DNA of 64,000 nt from Axinella damicornis (GCA_963931865.1 OZ007517.1:1-64000), one strand, 5' to 3'. Counted from the stretch's first letter, positions 22,450-37,100 are shown. The notes: generated from the letters alone by a model not told the origin. Program-made: numbers and translations.

Positions 22450-25400
22450 AATACGGTTAGGTCTGAGTAATGTATCTCAGTGTCTGAGTACTGTATCTCA
22501 GTGTCTCAGTACTGTATCTCAGTGTCTGAGTACTGTATCTCAGTGTCTGAGAACTGTATCTCAGTGTCTGAATACTGTATCTCAGTGTCTGAGAACTGTA
22601 TCTCAGTGTCTGAGTACTGTATCTCAGTGTCTGAGTACTGTATCTCAGTGTCTGAGTACTGTATCTCAGTGTCTGAGTACAGTATCTCAGTGTCTGAGTA
22701 CTGTATCTCTGTGTCTGAGTACTGCATCTCTGTGTCTGAGTACTGTATCTCAGTGTCTGAGTACTGTATCTCAGTGTCTGAGTACTGTATCTCAGTGTCT
22801 GAGTACTGTATCTCAGTGTCTGAGTACTGTATCTCAGAGTCTGAGTACTGTATCTCAGTGTCCGAGTACTGTATCTCAGTGTCTGAGTAATGTTTCTTAG
22901 TGTCTGAGCACTGTGTCTCAGTGTCCGAGTGCTGTATCTCAGTGTCTGAGTACTGTATCTCAGTGTCCGAGTACAGTATCTCAGTGTCTGAGTAATGTGT
23001 CTTAGTGTCTGAGTACTGTGTCTCAGTGTCTGAGTACTGTGTATCTCAGGGTCTGAGTACTGTATCTCAGTGTCTGAGTACTGTATCTCAGTGTCTGAGT
23101 ACTGTATCTCAGTGTCTGAGTACTGTATCTCAGTGTCTGAGTAGTGTATCTCAGTGTCTGAGTACTGTATCTCAGTGTCTGAGTACTGAATCTCAGTGTC
23201 TGAGAACTGTATCTCAGTGTCTGAGTACTGTATCTCAGTGTCTGAGTACTGTATCTCAGTGTCTGAGTACTGTATCTCAGTGTCTGAGTACTGTATCTCA
23301 GTGTCTGAGAACTATATCTCAGTGTTAAGTACTGTATCTCAGTGTCTGAGTACTGTATCTCAGTGACTGAGTACTGCATCTCAGTGTCTGAGTACTGTAT
23401 CTCAGTGTCTGAGTACTGTATCTAAGTGTCTGAGTACTGTACTCAGTGTCCGAGTACTGTATCTCAGTGTCTGAGTAATATGTCTTAGTGTCTAAGTACA
23501 GTGTCTCAGTGTCTGAGTACTGTGTCTCAGTGTCTGAGTACTGTATCTCAGTGTCTGAGTACTGTATCTCAGTGTCTGAGTACTGTATCTCAGTGTCTGA
23601 GTACTGTATCTCAGTGTCTGAGTACTGTATCTCTCAGTGTCTGAGTACTGTATCTCAGTGTCTGAGTACTGCATCTCAGTGACTGAGTACTGTATCTCAG
23701 GGTCTGAGTACTGTATCTCAGTGTCTGAGTACTGTGTCTAAGTGTCTGAGTACTATATCTCAGTGTCTGAGTACTGTATCTCAGGGTCTGAGTACTGTGT
23801 CTCAGTGTCTGAGTACTGTATCTCAGTGTCTGAGTACTGTAACTCAATGTCCGAGTACAGTATCTCAGTGTCCGAGTACTGTATCTCTGTGTCTGAGTAA
23901 TGTGTCTCAGTGTCTGAGTACTGCGACTCGGTGTCTGAGTACTGCATCTCAGTGTCTGAGTACTGTTTCTCAGTGTCCGAGTACTGTATCTCAGTGTCTG
24001 AGTAAAGTATCTTAGTGTCTGAGTACTGTGTCTCAGTGTCTGAGTATTGTATTTCAGTGTCTGAGTAATGTATCTTAGTGTCTCAGTACTGTGTCTCAGT
24101 GTCTGAGTAATGTCTCAGTGTCTGAGTACTGCGTCTCAGTGTCTGAGTACTGCATCTCAGTGTCTGAGTACTGTTTCTCAGTGTCCGAGTACTGTATCTC
24201 AGTGTCTGAGTAAAGTATCTTAGTGTCTGAGTAATGTATCTTAGTGTCTGAGTACTGTGTCTCAGTGTCTGAGTACTGTATCTTAGTGTCTCAGTACTGT
24301 GTCTCAGTGTCTGAGTACTGTGTCTCAGTGTCTGAGTACTGTATCTCAGTGTCTGAGTACTGTATCTCAGTGTCTGAGTACTGTATCTCAGTGTCTGAGT
24401 ACTGTATCTCAGTGTCTGAGTACTGTATCTCTCAGTGTCTGAGTACTGTATCTCAGTGTCTGAGTACTGTATCTCAGTGTCTGACTACTGTATCTCAGTG
24501 ACTGAGTACTGTATCTCAGTGTCTGACTACTGTATCTCAGTGACTGAGTACTGTATGTCAGTGTGTCTGTGTCTGAGTAATGTGTCTGTGTCTGAGTACT
24601 GCGTCTCAGTGTCTGAGTACTGTATCTCAGTGCCTGAGTACTGTATCTCAGTGTCTGAGTTCTGTATCTCAGTGTCTGAGTACTGTATCTCAGTGACTGA
24701 GTACTGTATCTCAGGGTCTGAGTACTGTATCTCAGTGTCCGAGTACTGTATCTCAGTGTCTGAGTAATGTTTCTTAGTGTCTGAGTACTGTGTCTCAGTG
24801 TCTGAGTACTGTATCTCAGTGTCTGAGTGCTGTATCTCAGTGTCTGAGTACTGTATCTCAGTGTCTGAGAACTGTATCTCAGTGTCTGAGTACTGTATCT
24901 CAGTGTCTGAGTACTGTATCTCAGTGTCTGAGTACTGTATCTGTGTCCGAGTACTGTATCTCAGTGTCTGAGTAATGTGTCTAAGTGTCTGAGTACTGTG
25001 TCTCAGTGTCTGAGAACTGTATCTCAGTGTCCGAGTACTGTATCTCAGTGTCTGAGTAATGTGTCTTAGTGTCTGAGTACTGTGTCTCAGTGTCTGAGTA
25101 CGGTATCTCAGTGTCTGAGTACTGTATCTCAGTGTCTGAGTACTGTATCTCAGTGTCCGAGTACTGTATCTCAGTGTCTGAGTACTGTATGTCAGTGTGT
25201 CTGTGTCTGAGTAAAGTGTCTCAGTGTCTGAGTACTGCGTCTCAGTGTCTGAGTACTGTATCTCAGTGTCTGAGTACTGTATCTCAGTGTCTGAGTACTG
25301 TATCTCAGTGTCTGAGTACTGTATCTCAGTGACTGAGTACTGTATCTCAGGGTCTGAGTACTGTATCTCAGTGTCTGAGTACTGTATCTCAGTGTCTGAG

Positions 25401-28400
25401 AACTATATCTCAGTGTTGAGTACTGTATCTCAGTGTCTGAGTACTGTATCTCAGTGACTAAGTACTGTATCTCAGGGTCTGAGTACTGTATCTCAGTGTC
25501 TGAGTACTGTATCTCAGTGTCTGAGTACTATATCTCAGTGTCAGAGCACTGTATCTCAGTGTCTGACTACTGTATCTCAGTGACTGAGTACTGTATCTCA
25601 GTGTCTGAGTAATATGTCTTAGTATCTAAGTACTGTGTCTCAGTGTCTGAGACCTGTGTCTCAGTGTCTGAGTACTGTATCTCAGTGTCTGAGTACTGTA
25701 ACTCAGTGTCCGAGTACAGTATCTCAGTGTCCAAGTACTGTATCTCTGTGTCTGAGTAATGTGTCTCAGTGTCTGAGTACTGCGTCTCAGTGTCTGAGTA
25801 CTGCATGTCAGTATCTGAGTACTGTTTCTCAGTGTCCGAGAACTGTATCTCAGTGTCTGAGTAATATGTCTTAGTATCTAAGTACTGTATCTCAGTGTCT
25901 GAGACCTGTGTCTCAGTGTCTGAGTACTGTATCTCAGTGTCTGAGTACTGTATCTCAGTGTCTGAGTACTGTATCTTAGTGTCTCAGTACTGTGTCGCAG
26001 TGTCTGAGTAATGTGTCTTAGTGTCTGAGTACTGCATCTCAGTGTCTGAGTACTGTTTCTCAGTGTCCAAGTACTGTATCTCAGTGTCTGAGTAAAGTAT
26101 CTTAGTGTCTGAGTACTGAATCTCAGTGTCTGAGTACTGTATCTCAGTGTCTGAGTAATGTATCTTAGTGTCTGAGTACTGCGTCTCAGTGTCTGAGTAC
26201 TGTATCTTAGTGTCTCAGTACTGTGTCTCAGTGTCTGAGTACTGTGTCCCAGTGTCTGAGTACTGTATCTCAGTGTCTGAGTACTGTATCTCAGTGTCTG
26301 AGTACTGTATCTCAGTGTCTGAGTACTGTATCTCAGTGTCTGAGTACTGTATCTCAGTGTCTGAGTACTGTATCTCAGTGTCTGAGTACTGTATCTCAGT
26401 GTCTGAGTACTGAATCTCAGTGTCTGAGTACTGTATCTCAGTGTCTGAGAACTGTATCTCAGTGTCTGAGTACTGTATCTCAGTGTCTGAGTACTGTATC
26501 TCAGTGTCTGAGAACTGTATCTCAGTGTCTGAGTACTGTATCTCAGTGTCTGAGTACTGTATCTCAGTGTCTGAGTACTGTATCTAAGTGTCTGAGTGCT
26601 GTATCTCAGTGTCTGAGTACTGTATCTCAGTGTCTGAGTACTGTAACTCAATGTCCGAGTACAGTATCTCAGTGTCCGAGTACTGTATCTCTGTGTCTGA
26701 GTAATGTGTCTCAGTGTCTGAGTACTGCGACTCGGTGTCTGAGTACTGCATCTCAGTGTCTGAGTACTGTTTCTCAGTGTCCGAGTACTGTATCTCAGTG
26801 TCTGAGTAAAGTATCTTAGTGTCTGAGTACTGTGTCCCAGTGTCTGAGTATTGTATTTCAGTGTCTGAGTAATGTATCTTAGTGTCTCAGTACTGTGTCT
26901 CAGTGTCTGAGTAATGTCTCAGTGTCTGAGTACTGCGTCTCAGTGTCTGAGTACTGCATCTCAGTGTCTGAGTACTGTTTCTCAGTGTCCGAGTACTGTA
27001 TCTCAGTGTCTGAGTAAAGTATCTTAGTGTCTGAGTAATGTATCTTAGTGTCTGAGTACTGTGTCTCAGTGTCTGAGTACTGTATCTTAGTGTCTCAGTA
27101 CTGTGTCTCAGTGTCTGAGTACTGTGTCTCAGTGTCTGAGTACTGTATCTCAGTGTCTGAGTACTGTATCTCAGTGTCTGAGTACTGTATCTCAGTGTCT
27201 GAGTACTGTATCTCAGTGTCTGAGTACTGTATCTCTCAGTGTCTGAGTACTGTATCTCAGTGTCTGAGTACTGTATCTCAGTGTCTGACTACTGTATCTC
27301 AGTGACTGAGTACTGTATCTCAGTGTCTGACTACTGTATCTCAGTGACTGAGTACTGTATGTCAGTGTGTCTGTGTCTGAGTAATGTGTCTGTGTCTGAG
27401 TACTGCGTCTCAGTGTCTGAGTACTGTATCTCAGTGCCTGAGTACTGTATCTCAGTGTCTGAGTTCTGTATCTCAGTGTCTGAGTACTGTATCTCAGTGA
27501 CTGAGTACTGTATCTCAGGGTCTGAGTACTGTATCTCAGTGTCCGAGTACTGTATCTCAGTGTCTGAGTAATGTTTCTTAGTGTCTGAGTACTGTGTCTC
27601 AGTGTCTGAGTACTGTATCTCAGTGTCTGAGTGCTGTATCTCAGTGTCTGAGTACTGTATCTCAGTGTCTGAGAACTGTATCTCAGTGTCTGAGTACTGT
27701 ATCTCAGTGTCTGAGTACTGTATCTCAGTGTCTGAGTACTGTATCTGTGTCCGAGTACTGTATCTCAGTGTCTGAGTAATGTGTCTAAGTGTCTGAGTAC
27801 TGTGTCTCAGTGTCTGAGAACTGTATCTCAGTGTCCGAGTACTGTATCTCAGTGTCTGAGTAATGTGTCTTAGTGTCTGAGTACTGTGTCTCAGTGTCTG
27901 AGTACGGTATCTCAGTGTCTGAGTACTGTATCTCAGTGTCTGAGTACTGTATCTCAGTGTCCGAGTACTGTATCTGAGTGTCTGAGTACTGTATGTCAGT
28001 GTGTCTGTGTCTGAGTAAAGTGTCTCAGTGTCTGAGTACTGCGTCTCAGTGTCTGAGTACTGTATCTCAGTGTCTGAGTACTGTATCTCAGTGTCTGAGT
28101 ACTGTATCTCAGTGTCTGAGTACTGTATCTCAGTGTCTGAGAACTATATCTCAGTGTTGAGTACTGTATCTCAGTGTCTGAGTACTGTATCTCAGTGACT
28201 AAGTACTGTATCTCAGGGTCTGAGTACTGTATCTCAGTGTCTGAGTACTGTATCTCAGTGTCTGAGTACTATATCTCAGTGTCAGAGCACTGTATCTCAG
28301 TGTCTGACTACTGTATCTCAGTGACTGAGTACTGTATCTCAGTGTCTGAGTAATATGTCTTAGTATCTAAGTACTGTGTCTCAGTGTCTGAGACCTGTGT

Positions 28401-29640
28401 CTCAGTGTCTGAGTACTGTATCTCAGTGTCTGAGTACTGTAACTCAGTGTCCGAGTACAGTATCTCAGTGTCCAAGTACTGTATCTCTGTGTCTGAGTAA
28501 TGTGTCTCAGTGTCTGAGTACTGCGTCTCAGTGTCTGAGTACTGCATGTCAGTGTCTGAGTACTGTTTCTCAGTGTCCGAGAACTGTATCTCAGTGTCTG
28601 AGTAATATGTCTTAGTATCTAAGTACTGTGTCTCAGTGTCTGAGACCTGTGTCTCAGTGTCTGAGTACTGTATCTCAGTGTCTGAGTACTGTATCTCAGT
28701 GTCTGAGTACTGTATCTTAGTGTCTCAGTACTGTGTCGCAGTGTCTGAGTAATGTGTCTTAGTGTCTGAGTACTGCATCTCAGTGTCTGAGTACTGTTTC
28801 TCAGTGTCCAAGTACTGTATCTCAGTGTCTGAGTAAAGTATCTTAGTGTCTGAGTACTGAATCTCAGTGTCTGAGTACTGTATCTCAGTGTCTGAGTAAT
28901 GTATCTTAGTGTCTGAGTACTGCGTCTCAGTGTCTGAGTACTGTATCTTAGTGTCTCAGTACTGTGTCTCAGTGTCTGAGTACTGTGTCCCAGTGTCTGA
29001 GTACTGTATCTCAGTGTCTGAGTACTGTATCTCAGTGTCTGAGTACTGTATCTCAGTGTCTGAGTACTGTATCTCAGTGTCTGAGTACTGTATCTCAGTG
29101 TCTGAGTACTGTATCTCAGTGTCTGAGTACTGTATCTCAGTGTCTGAGTACTGAATCTCAGTGTCTGAGTACTGTATCTCAGTGTCTGAGAACTGTATCT
29201 CAGTGTCTGAGTACTGTATCTCAGTGTCTGAGTACTGTATCTCAGTGTCTGAGAACTGTATCTCAGTGTCTGAGTACTGTATCTCAGTGTCTGAGTACTG
29301 TATCTCAGTGTCTGAGTACTGTATCTAAGTGTCTGAGTGCTGTATCTCAGTGTCTGAGTACTGTATCTCAGTGTCCGAGTACTGTATCTCAGTGTCTGAG
29401 TAATGTATCTTAGTGTCTGAGTACTGTGTCTCAGTGTCTGAGTACTGTATCTTAGTGTCTCAGTGCTGTGTCTCAGTGTCTGAGTACTGTGTCTCAGTGT
29501 CTGAGTACTGTACCTCAGCGTCAGAGTACTGTATCTCAGTGTCAGAGTACTGTATCTCAGTGTCCGAGTACTGTATCTCAGTGACCGAGTACTGTATCTC
29601 AGTGTCCGAGTACTGTATCTCAGTGTCCGAGTACTGTATC
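22450..29640. repeat. 21-bp satellite array, about 340 units
   Basis: The unit is GAGTACTGTATCTCAGTGTC plus T, with point variants throughout. Each unit contains the dyad CTGAG-8nt-CTCAG. Because 21 is a multiple of three, several frames stay open on both strands and give heptapeptide ORFs (CLSTVSQ, SEYCISV, YSDTEIQ types); these are not genes. A 2.80-kb block (about 23.83-26.63 kb) is duplicated directly after itself (about 26.64-29.37 kb). The copies match at diagnostic variant units at an offset of 2804, changing to 2741 after a 63-bp (three-unit) deletion near 28.13 kb. Confidence 0.97.
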
Positions 29641-29700
29641 AGTCCCTCTCTGTGGACTGCAGTCCCTCTCTCTGGACTGCAGTCCCTCTCTGTGGACAGT
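29641..29700. repeat. 20-bp repeat, three units
   Basis: Three copies of GCAGTCCCTCTCTGTGGACT close the satellite array and are unrelated to its unit. Confidence 0.85.
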
Positions 29701-31161
29701 GGGTGGGGGATTGTAGGTCACTCAGTGGGACAGTGGTAGGTAGGTAAGGGAATGGATCACTGGATGTTGGGGGAGGGGGGGGAGATGGATCACCAGACAT
29801 GAGGGGGAGTGTTAGGCCATTTCAGATGATTATGACATTCGGCAAACACTCAGCTGGGCCACTTCATGAGCCGAGAGAGAGCCGTGTTGATCAAAACTTA
29901 AGCTAGTCATACTTGTATGTACTCGTGTAGTCCAATAGTAGTTCTGCTTTTGAGCAGAACTACTCGTACACATCACAGCAACTGTGAGTCAGGTTAACGT
30001 TTATAGCTGGAGCAGTGTACGTCTAGCAGCAACATGCCTCGTTCCCAGGCTAGGCTCCTCCCCAGCTAGCTTTTTGTCGCATACTGTATGCGACAAAAAG
30101 CTAGGGAGGAGCCTGGAACTAACGTTAGTGTGTATTATCCATGAGCAGCAACATCACCGGCCATGCATGGCGGTAGGCCCACAAGCAGTCACCGTCTTTG
30201 TCCGAGTGTCGCCACCGAGGAGGCAGAAATTATGTTCGTGGTGCTCGGTAGGCCCATGAGCAGTCACCGTCTTTGTCCGAGTGTCGCCACCGAGGAGGCA
30301 GAATGTTCGTGGTGCTCTAGCCAATGTCCACGAGTGGTCTCTCCGTCTTTGTTGTCGCCATCGTCCGTCGAACAGGTAGCTACAGCAGTTTGCACAATCT
30401 TTGCACTTTGCAGGCTACCAACAGCAGCTGGAAGTGGTTAATTAGAGACCACAAATACTGCGCAGAAACCGCTGACTCATGCAGACTGAGCACTTAAAGT
30501 TAACCACAAATTCAATTAGATATCAGCCCTTTGTAACTGGCAAAGTGCAAAGATTGTGCAAACAGCTGTAGACGGTTCACGATTCCTTGCATCGAGGCCC
30601 TAGGGGTACGTTTAGGACCGCCCACGCACGTGCATGGCCAACCCCATATCACGGCTGTTTCATTACATTACGCGTATAGCTGGGTACCGGGTACGGCCCG
30701 GGGTAGGGACTCACAATTTACTCCGTTCACGATCTCTTGAAACTCTGCATGTACGGAGTTTCGCGTAAGGTAACGGAGGGGGTTTCCGGACAGTAGGGGG
30801 TTTCCGGACACGGCCCCAGCTTTCGCTCTCTAGAAGCAGTTTTTGCTAACAACTGCACAGCGTTGGAAGTTCGAAGGTAGGGTATGCATGGGCACTTACC
30901 ATAATTCGGAAGAACTGCTAACGGAGCGAATGCGAGAGGCATGAAGTGCGTGTCCGGAATCAAAAGACTGTCCGGAAACCCCCTCCGTTACCTTACCTCC
31001 GGACTCCGTAAGCGTGTCCTTACCTAACAACTTGGAATGGAATTTTGAAGTTTTAGGAAGCGGAAACGCCCAACATCCAATATCCTGTGTCTGCCTACGT
31101 ATGGCTAAGGGCACTGGCTAAGGGGCAGTATCATTGACACACTGGTGAGGAGACGGAGAGG
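29701..31161. other. Intergenic, small inverted repeats
   Basis: No gene seen. It contains a hairpin at about 30037-30120 with arms AAAAAGCTAG. and a GTTCCCAGG end recalling the TAGCC family. It also contains a roughly 72-bp direct duplication (30174-30315), a foldback with arms GTTTGCACAATCTTTGCACT at about 30376-30571, and another with arms GGTAACGGAGGGGGTTTCCG at about 30740-31015. The last ends 150 bp before the AGL start. Confidence 0.6.
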
Positions 31162-34100
31162 ATGCGGTGCGTATTGGAGTTGAAACCATCTGCAAACTTA
31201 GAGTCCAAGCTTTTCAAGCTGAAAACTGGTAAGCTGTTTGTTGTGATGAAGGGCAGCTGTCGACAGATAATGGGCAATATTTATAGTCGTGCTAGCTAAT
31301 AATGTATTTTCTGCCTCTGCTGACTAAATGCTAAGGGGTGATAGATCTAACGTTTGCAACTATAGACCAATTTCTCTTCTCTGTACAACCTCTAAAGTGT
31401 TAGAAAAAGCTGTATACTATAGAGTCATCAACTTCATACGACCCAAGCTGTCAGACTGCCGAATACAAAGTCTGCGGGACTGCTCTTGAGTCAGTAACAA
31501 GTCAAAGAGACCTGGGGGGTTGTTGTGACGAACACTTTGTCTTGGAACTCACATCGGATCAGAACTCACATGTCCCCTCCTAAAGCTTCATTTTCGCAAC
31601 CAGGCTTTCCGATGGAATAGTTGATCCGTTTAGACATGTACAAGTATGAACAAGAGCCACAGCATCGTTATAGCGTGCTGTATCATGCCCCATATGAAAA
31701 TACATACGCATGACTGTAGCCAGCCTCAGCTGATTGATCGTATTTGCATAATGATACCGTTTCCCCAGACCACCTTTGTAGCAGTGATCTGCATACCTCT
31801 TACTGTGTACGTTTATTCAACCTCTGCTCCAGGCTGGGTGCTGCGGTTTACAGTTGCATCCTGTCTCTATGCCAGGCAGGTGCACCTATACACAGACTAC
31901 CCTGCCCCTAACTCACTCTACTGCAGGGGGAAGACAAGGGAGCTCCAGTGGACACATGCCACTAGGAAAGAACAGTGGGACCCTGACCGCTATGTAGACA
32001 TTCTGCTCGACTGTGCTGGGCCCTACCAGTTTAGGTACACTACCGGGAGCCATCCGGAGGAGGAGGAGGAGGGCTGTGGGTTTATTGTTGTTGACCCCAC
32101 CCTCAATTACATTCCTGAAAGCCTCTGCTGTCAGACGTACATCACCAAGCTGTTAGGTCCACTATCAGAATGGAAGGACCGACTGTACGTGGCAAAGCAG
32201 GCTGGATACAACATGCTGCATTTCACCCCCATCCAGCAGCTAGGCAGCTCACGCAGTGCCTACTCCATCTCAAACCAGCTGAGGATGGATTCGTCATACC
32301 TTCCCACCAACCACACCCACACTGATGTCACCGTCAGCTACATCACACGAGAGGGGGTAAAGCAAGAGCTCCATATGGAGTCGAGCTTTGTGGAGGCACA
32401 GAAGCTGGTGAAGGAGATCCACCGTGAATGGGGGCTGCTGTCGATTGTGGATGTGGTCTGGAATCACACCTCCTTTGACACCCCCTGGCTCATTCAGCAC
32501 CCTGAGGCCGGCTACAACCTGATGAATTCACCACATCTCCGCCCAGCCTATGCTCTGGATGTGGCACTCGCGCAATTTTCCCTTGAGATTGCAGAGGGCA
32601 AGTGGCAGGGTGTGGGAATCCATCCGGAGGTGCAGTCAGAGGAAGCTGTGCACGCCATATCTACACAGCTTCTCAATACTGTACTGCCCCAGTTGCGTCT
32701 GTGGGAATACTTCTGTGTTGACGTGGAGGCAGTGGTGGAGGTATGTGGAGAAAGTACAACCTTAATAGCCTCTTGAGATGTGCACAGCTCTAAAAGCATT
32801 CACATTGTGTGTTACGAAGGAGATTTCTGTTTTCATCGCTAAGTGCTGTATGTTCTTTTGAAGAGGCACCATGCATGCAGCTACTGCCCTATTGTGCAAC
32901 TAGTCCTAACCCCTCAAATGCAGAAAGGATGATAATAGCCATGTACCCATTGAAGTTTTTGTCTTGGAGGTGAGGAGTACCTACATGTACAGCTTCTGGT
33001 CAAGAAACCTGAGAACTTGACCTGCTACTGAAATTCCTCTGAAACATTGTATTTACCAGGCCTCCCTTTCTGGCCTCCCTTTCTGGGTACGACAGTACAG
33101 CACTAGATTTTTCACTTTCCTGCTTAGGAGTTTCGTGCGACAGTGTACCGTTTGAACGGTGGCAACCACCCGAAGCCAGAGGGCAAGCGTCTCCATATGA
33201 TGCAGGACCACCAGTACCGCCGGCTGGGGTCTGGGGTGGACATCAACCTCACGTTAGAGCTCTTCAATGTGGACTGGTGAGCCTGAGAGTACCATAGGAG
33301 GCACCTCTGATGAGGCTGCCGCTGCTTGGTGCTGTGAGAATGGGGTTGCATCTCCCCCCTTCTTCCTGCAGGCCAGGAGTGGTATGCTTTGAGGAGCGCA
33401 TAGAACACTGCTGCTCTGCACTTCGGGAGGAGTTACGCCAGCTTAACCAGGAAGCACAGAGCAGAGTGCACAGCCAGTTAGAGTTGGCTGTTAGAAATCT
33501 CAGTGCCACTATCCGCTACCAGTTTCTGGAGCCTCACGGCCCTTGCAGGCGGAGGGTGACTGTGGATGAGCTGTTAGTACCCAGGTAAACCACTTCCTCT
33601 CTTGCATGGTTGCCCTATGTAGCTGTGGAGCTTCTTGCATGACAATAGCAGTGGTGAAGACTCTTCATCTTGCAGGTACTTTGTTAATGTGGGCGGTGGT
33701 GAGGACCTGCACTGGCAGGAGGTGGAGGGACCGCGTGGGGAGTATGTCTGTGCCCATAACGGGTGGGTCATGAACCAAGACCCACTCGTCAACTTTGCAG
33801 CAGAAGGCAGCAGTGTGTATTTCCAACGAGAACTGGTTGTTTGGGGAGACTCTGTCAAGCTGCGCTACGGGAAGGCCCCAGAGGACTCCCCCTGGTTGTG
33901 GAAGCACATGCGACACTACACACAGACCATGGCCTGGGTATTCCACGGTTTCCGTATCGACAACTGCCACAGTTCTCCCATACATGTGGCAGAAGGGCTG
34001 TTGGATGCAGGGAGGGAAGTCAATCCCGACCTGTATGTTGTGGCTGAGCTCTTCACATCCTCTGAGGAACGGGACAACTACTATGTCAACCGTCTGGGCA

Positions 34101-37100
34101 TTAACTCCCTTATCAGAGGTGTGTAGTATTAGACGTGTGGTGTTCTGCTGGTTTGCATACTTAATAGTAGGGTCTTCCCCCTTTATTTGTAGAGGCAATG
34201 TTTGCTCCTGTGGCTCGTGAGCTGGGCAGGCTCGTGTACAAGTATGGCGGTGAGCCTGTGGCGAGCTTCCTCAGTCCACCCTCCAGTGCTGTGCTGAAAC
34301 CCAGCATTGCCCAGGCAATGTTCGTGGACGCCACACATGACAATGACCCAGGCCACATGCAGGTGGGCTACAAGTGGTTGCTAGATTGCAAAGTGTGTTT
34401 GTGGATGGACCCCCTACAGTAGCCAGAAGCCAGGGCTGCATTACATATACAGCTAAGAATGATATTGTGTAGCGCAGTATGACCAGATAGGTCTCTCTCT
34501 GCCATAGTCTCGCAGTGTGAATGATGCTCTGCCGAACACTGCTCTGGTGGCCATTGCCTCGTGTGCTAGTGGGGGGTGTCGGGGCTACGATGAGCTGGTG
34601 CCTCACATGGTAAATACAATGCATGGCAGTGGTTGTGCATCTCGAGTGGTCAAGTTTGCCAACATTCGGCATTTCACATTCCATGCTGGTCATACTATAC
34701 TGTTGGTCTTGAATCTTTTCCCTTCCTGCAGATTGGTGTTGTGGAGGAGGTGCGCCCGTACACACGATGGGCAGCCTCCCCGTCAAGTAAGGAAGAGGTT
34801 GGAAAGGACACAGGCATCATGTCTGCTAAGGCTGAGCTGAATGCACTGCACCGTGAGCTTGCGGAGCAGGGCTTCAACCAGGTACAACTCTATAGTGGTG
34901 CCAGTACTGTCGACACCGAACTCAACTGCGTATGTGTTATAGTATGTGCTGATTGAAGAGGTTGATGAACCTTGACTTGGGGATATATGCATTGCATGTA
35001 CAAAGGTACAACAACCAACAGTGAGGCTTGCTGATATATATCACACCCCCCTCCCCCTTCATTATATTCACGGACATGCGGAAAAGTGAATACAGGCCCT
35101 TTTCTCTCAGGCCTGGGAATTAGGCTAGGCCAGATGTGTACACAGCTGTGTAATGACTGCCCGCTGCTTCCTTGCAGATCTATGTGGACCAAGTGACCGA
35201 GGAGATTGTGGCTGTGACCCGCCACTCTCCCTCCACACACCAGTCGGTCATCCTGATGGCACACACTGCGTTCAGAGCTCCTGATGCATGGGCAGTCCCA
35301 ACAGAGGGACGGCCAAACACCCACTACGACCATGTTCCCCCGCTGACCGTGCCGGGAATTGTTCAGGAGGTGATCCTGGAGGCCAGGCTGGTACAGTGCA
35401 CTCCTGAGGCTCCATCCTTCCAGAAACATGTGTCTGCTGTGAATGGACTGCAGTCCCATGTGCTGGATATGCAGACACATATCCCACTTTCACAGTCGGT
35501 AATGTGCCACTTGGCCTCCACCGGAAGTAGAGGGACGCAGGAGGTGACGTTTGATGACTTCTGCCCTGGCAGCATCATTGCTTTCAGGTGACTTCCCTCA
35601 GATGTGGTACTTTTTTTAGAGCTGGGCAGAGGATAGAATAACTGCTGATCACACCCTCCCTCCCTCCCTCTGTGCCACCCTCCCTCCCTCCCTCCCTCTG
35701 TGCCACCCTCCCTCCCTCCCTCCCTCTGTGCCACCCTCCCTCCGTGCCACCCTCCCTCCCTCCCTCCGTGCCACCCTCCCTCCCTCTGTGCCACCCTCCC
35801 TCCCTCCGTGCCACCCTCCCTCCCTCTGTGCCACCCTCCCTCCCTCTATCCCTCCCTCCAAAGGGTGTCTCTGGTGCCTGAGGCATGTTCTGCAGTACAA
35901 TCGATCCGCTCCTTTCTGGGACAGGAGAAGAACAGCAGTGAGGGTGAGGCACTGAGGGCAAGGTTAAAGGAGACCTGCTCGTCCCTCTCCCTGCTGGATC
36001 TCAACTATGCCCTCTACCGCTGCGACAGTGAGGAGAAGGATGACGGGATGGGAGGGGGGGCCTATGTTGTGCCGGGAGCTGGGGCCCTGGTATACTGTGG
36101 TCTGCAGGGAATTGTGACGATGCTGCAAACCGTTCGGGATCACAACGACCTTGGCCACCCCATCTGCGACAACCTACGGGCTGGAGACTGGATGGCTGGG
36201 TACACTGTCAACCGACTGAAGCTGCGAGCAGGCACTGAGCAGGTGTGAATGTGTAGGTTGATGTAGGTTGGAATGTGGATGCACTGCTGGGGTGAACCTT
36301 GCAGTGTAACGTGTGGCTGTGCACAAGCAGCTTCCATCTCCCTTAACTTGTTAATGTGATTGCATTCCTTCCCCCAGCTGGGTGAAGTGCTGTCTGCCGT
36401 GTTTGGGGAGCTCTCTCGGCTGCCTCGCTACCTCATCCCCTGCTACTTTGAGGCGGTGGTGACGCTGGTACACGGCCTGCTCACCTCCTCTGCTGTGGCA
36501 CAAATGGGAAGGTACCAGTACAACAACATTTCCCTCTCCTGCAGATCAGCTTGACCTCAGTGCAACTTGACCTGTACTCAAAATTGACAGATTTGTTCAG
36601 GAGGGCTCATCCTGTGTGAAGGGGCTGGCACTCGGCTCTGTGCAGCTGCTTGGCGTGTGCTCGTCAGCCAAGCTCCCTCCGCCGGTCCCTGGGGACCAGC
36701 CAAAGGCCTCACTGGCTGCAGGACTGCCACACTTTGCCACCGGGTACATGCGGTGCTGGGGGAGGGACACATTCATTTCGTTGAGGGGACTGCTACTAGT
36801 GACTGCACGCTACAACGAGGCATGGTCAGGATTGTGTGATGCAGTCATTGCATTGTGTGGATGTACGTGTGCATGCTAGAACTTCTTGGGGTCTATGGTA
36901 CTCTCAAACGAGGTAGCGAAGCTCTTGGTTGAAAGTTTCTTGTAGATGTGCTTGACTATGAGAAGGGATCAAGTGTCAAGCTGATGTGCCAAATGACTGT
37001 CTGCAACACTCTATGTCTCTTCCCCTGTACCCTCTCCTCACACCCACATCCACACCCACCATGCAGATACACACGCCCACCATGCAGATACACACACCCA

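Noticed and set aside
22450..29640. CRISPR-like regular repeat
   Set aside because: Units are contiguous with no unique spacers, in a eukaryotic chromosome.
22358..29739. Dozens of heptapeptide-repeat ORFs on both strands
   Set aside because: The 21-bp satellite keeps frames open in every register; ORFs overlap on both strands, have no unique sequence, and stop at random variant units.
33665..34198. 177-codon antisense ORF in AGL
   Set aside because: Shadow of AGL exon 5, whose catalytic motifs are on the plus strand.
35363..35961. Gly/Glu-rich and Pro/Ser-rich ORFs
   Set aside because: Translations of the CCCTCCCT repeat in AGL intron 9.
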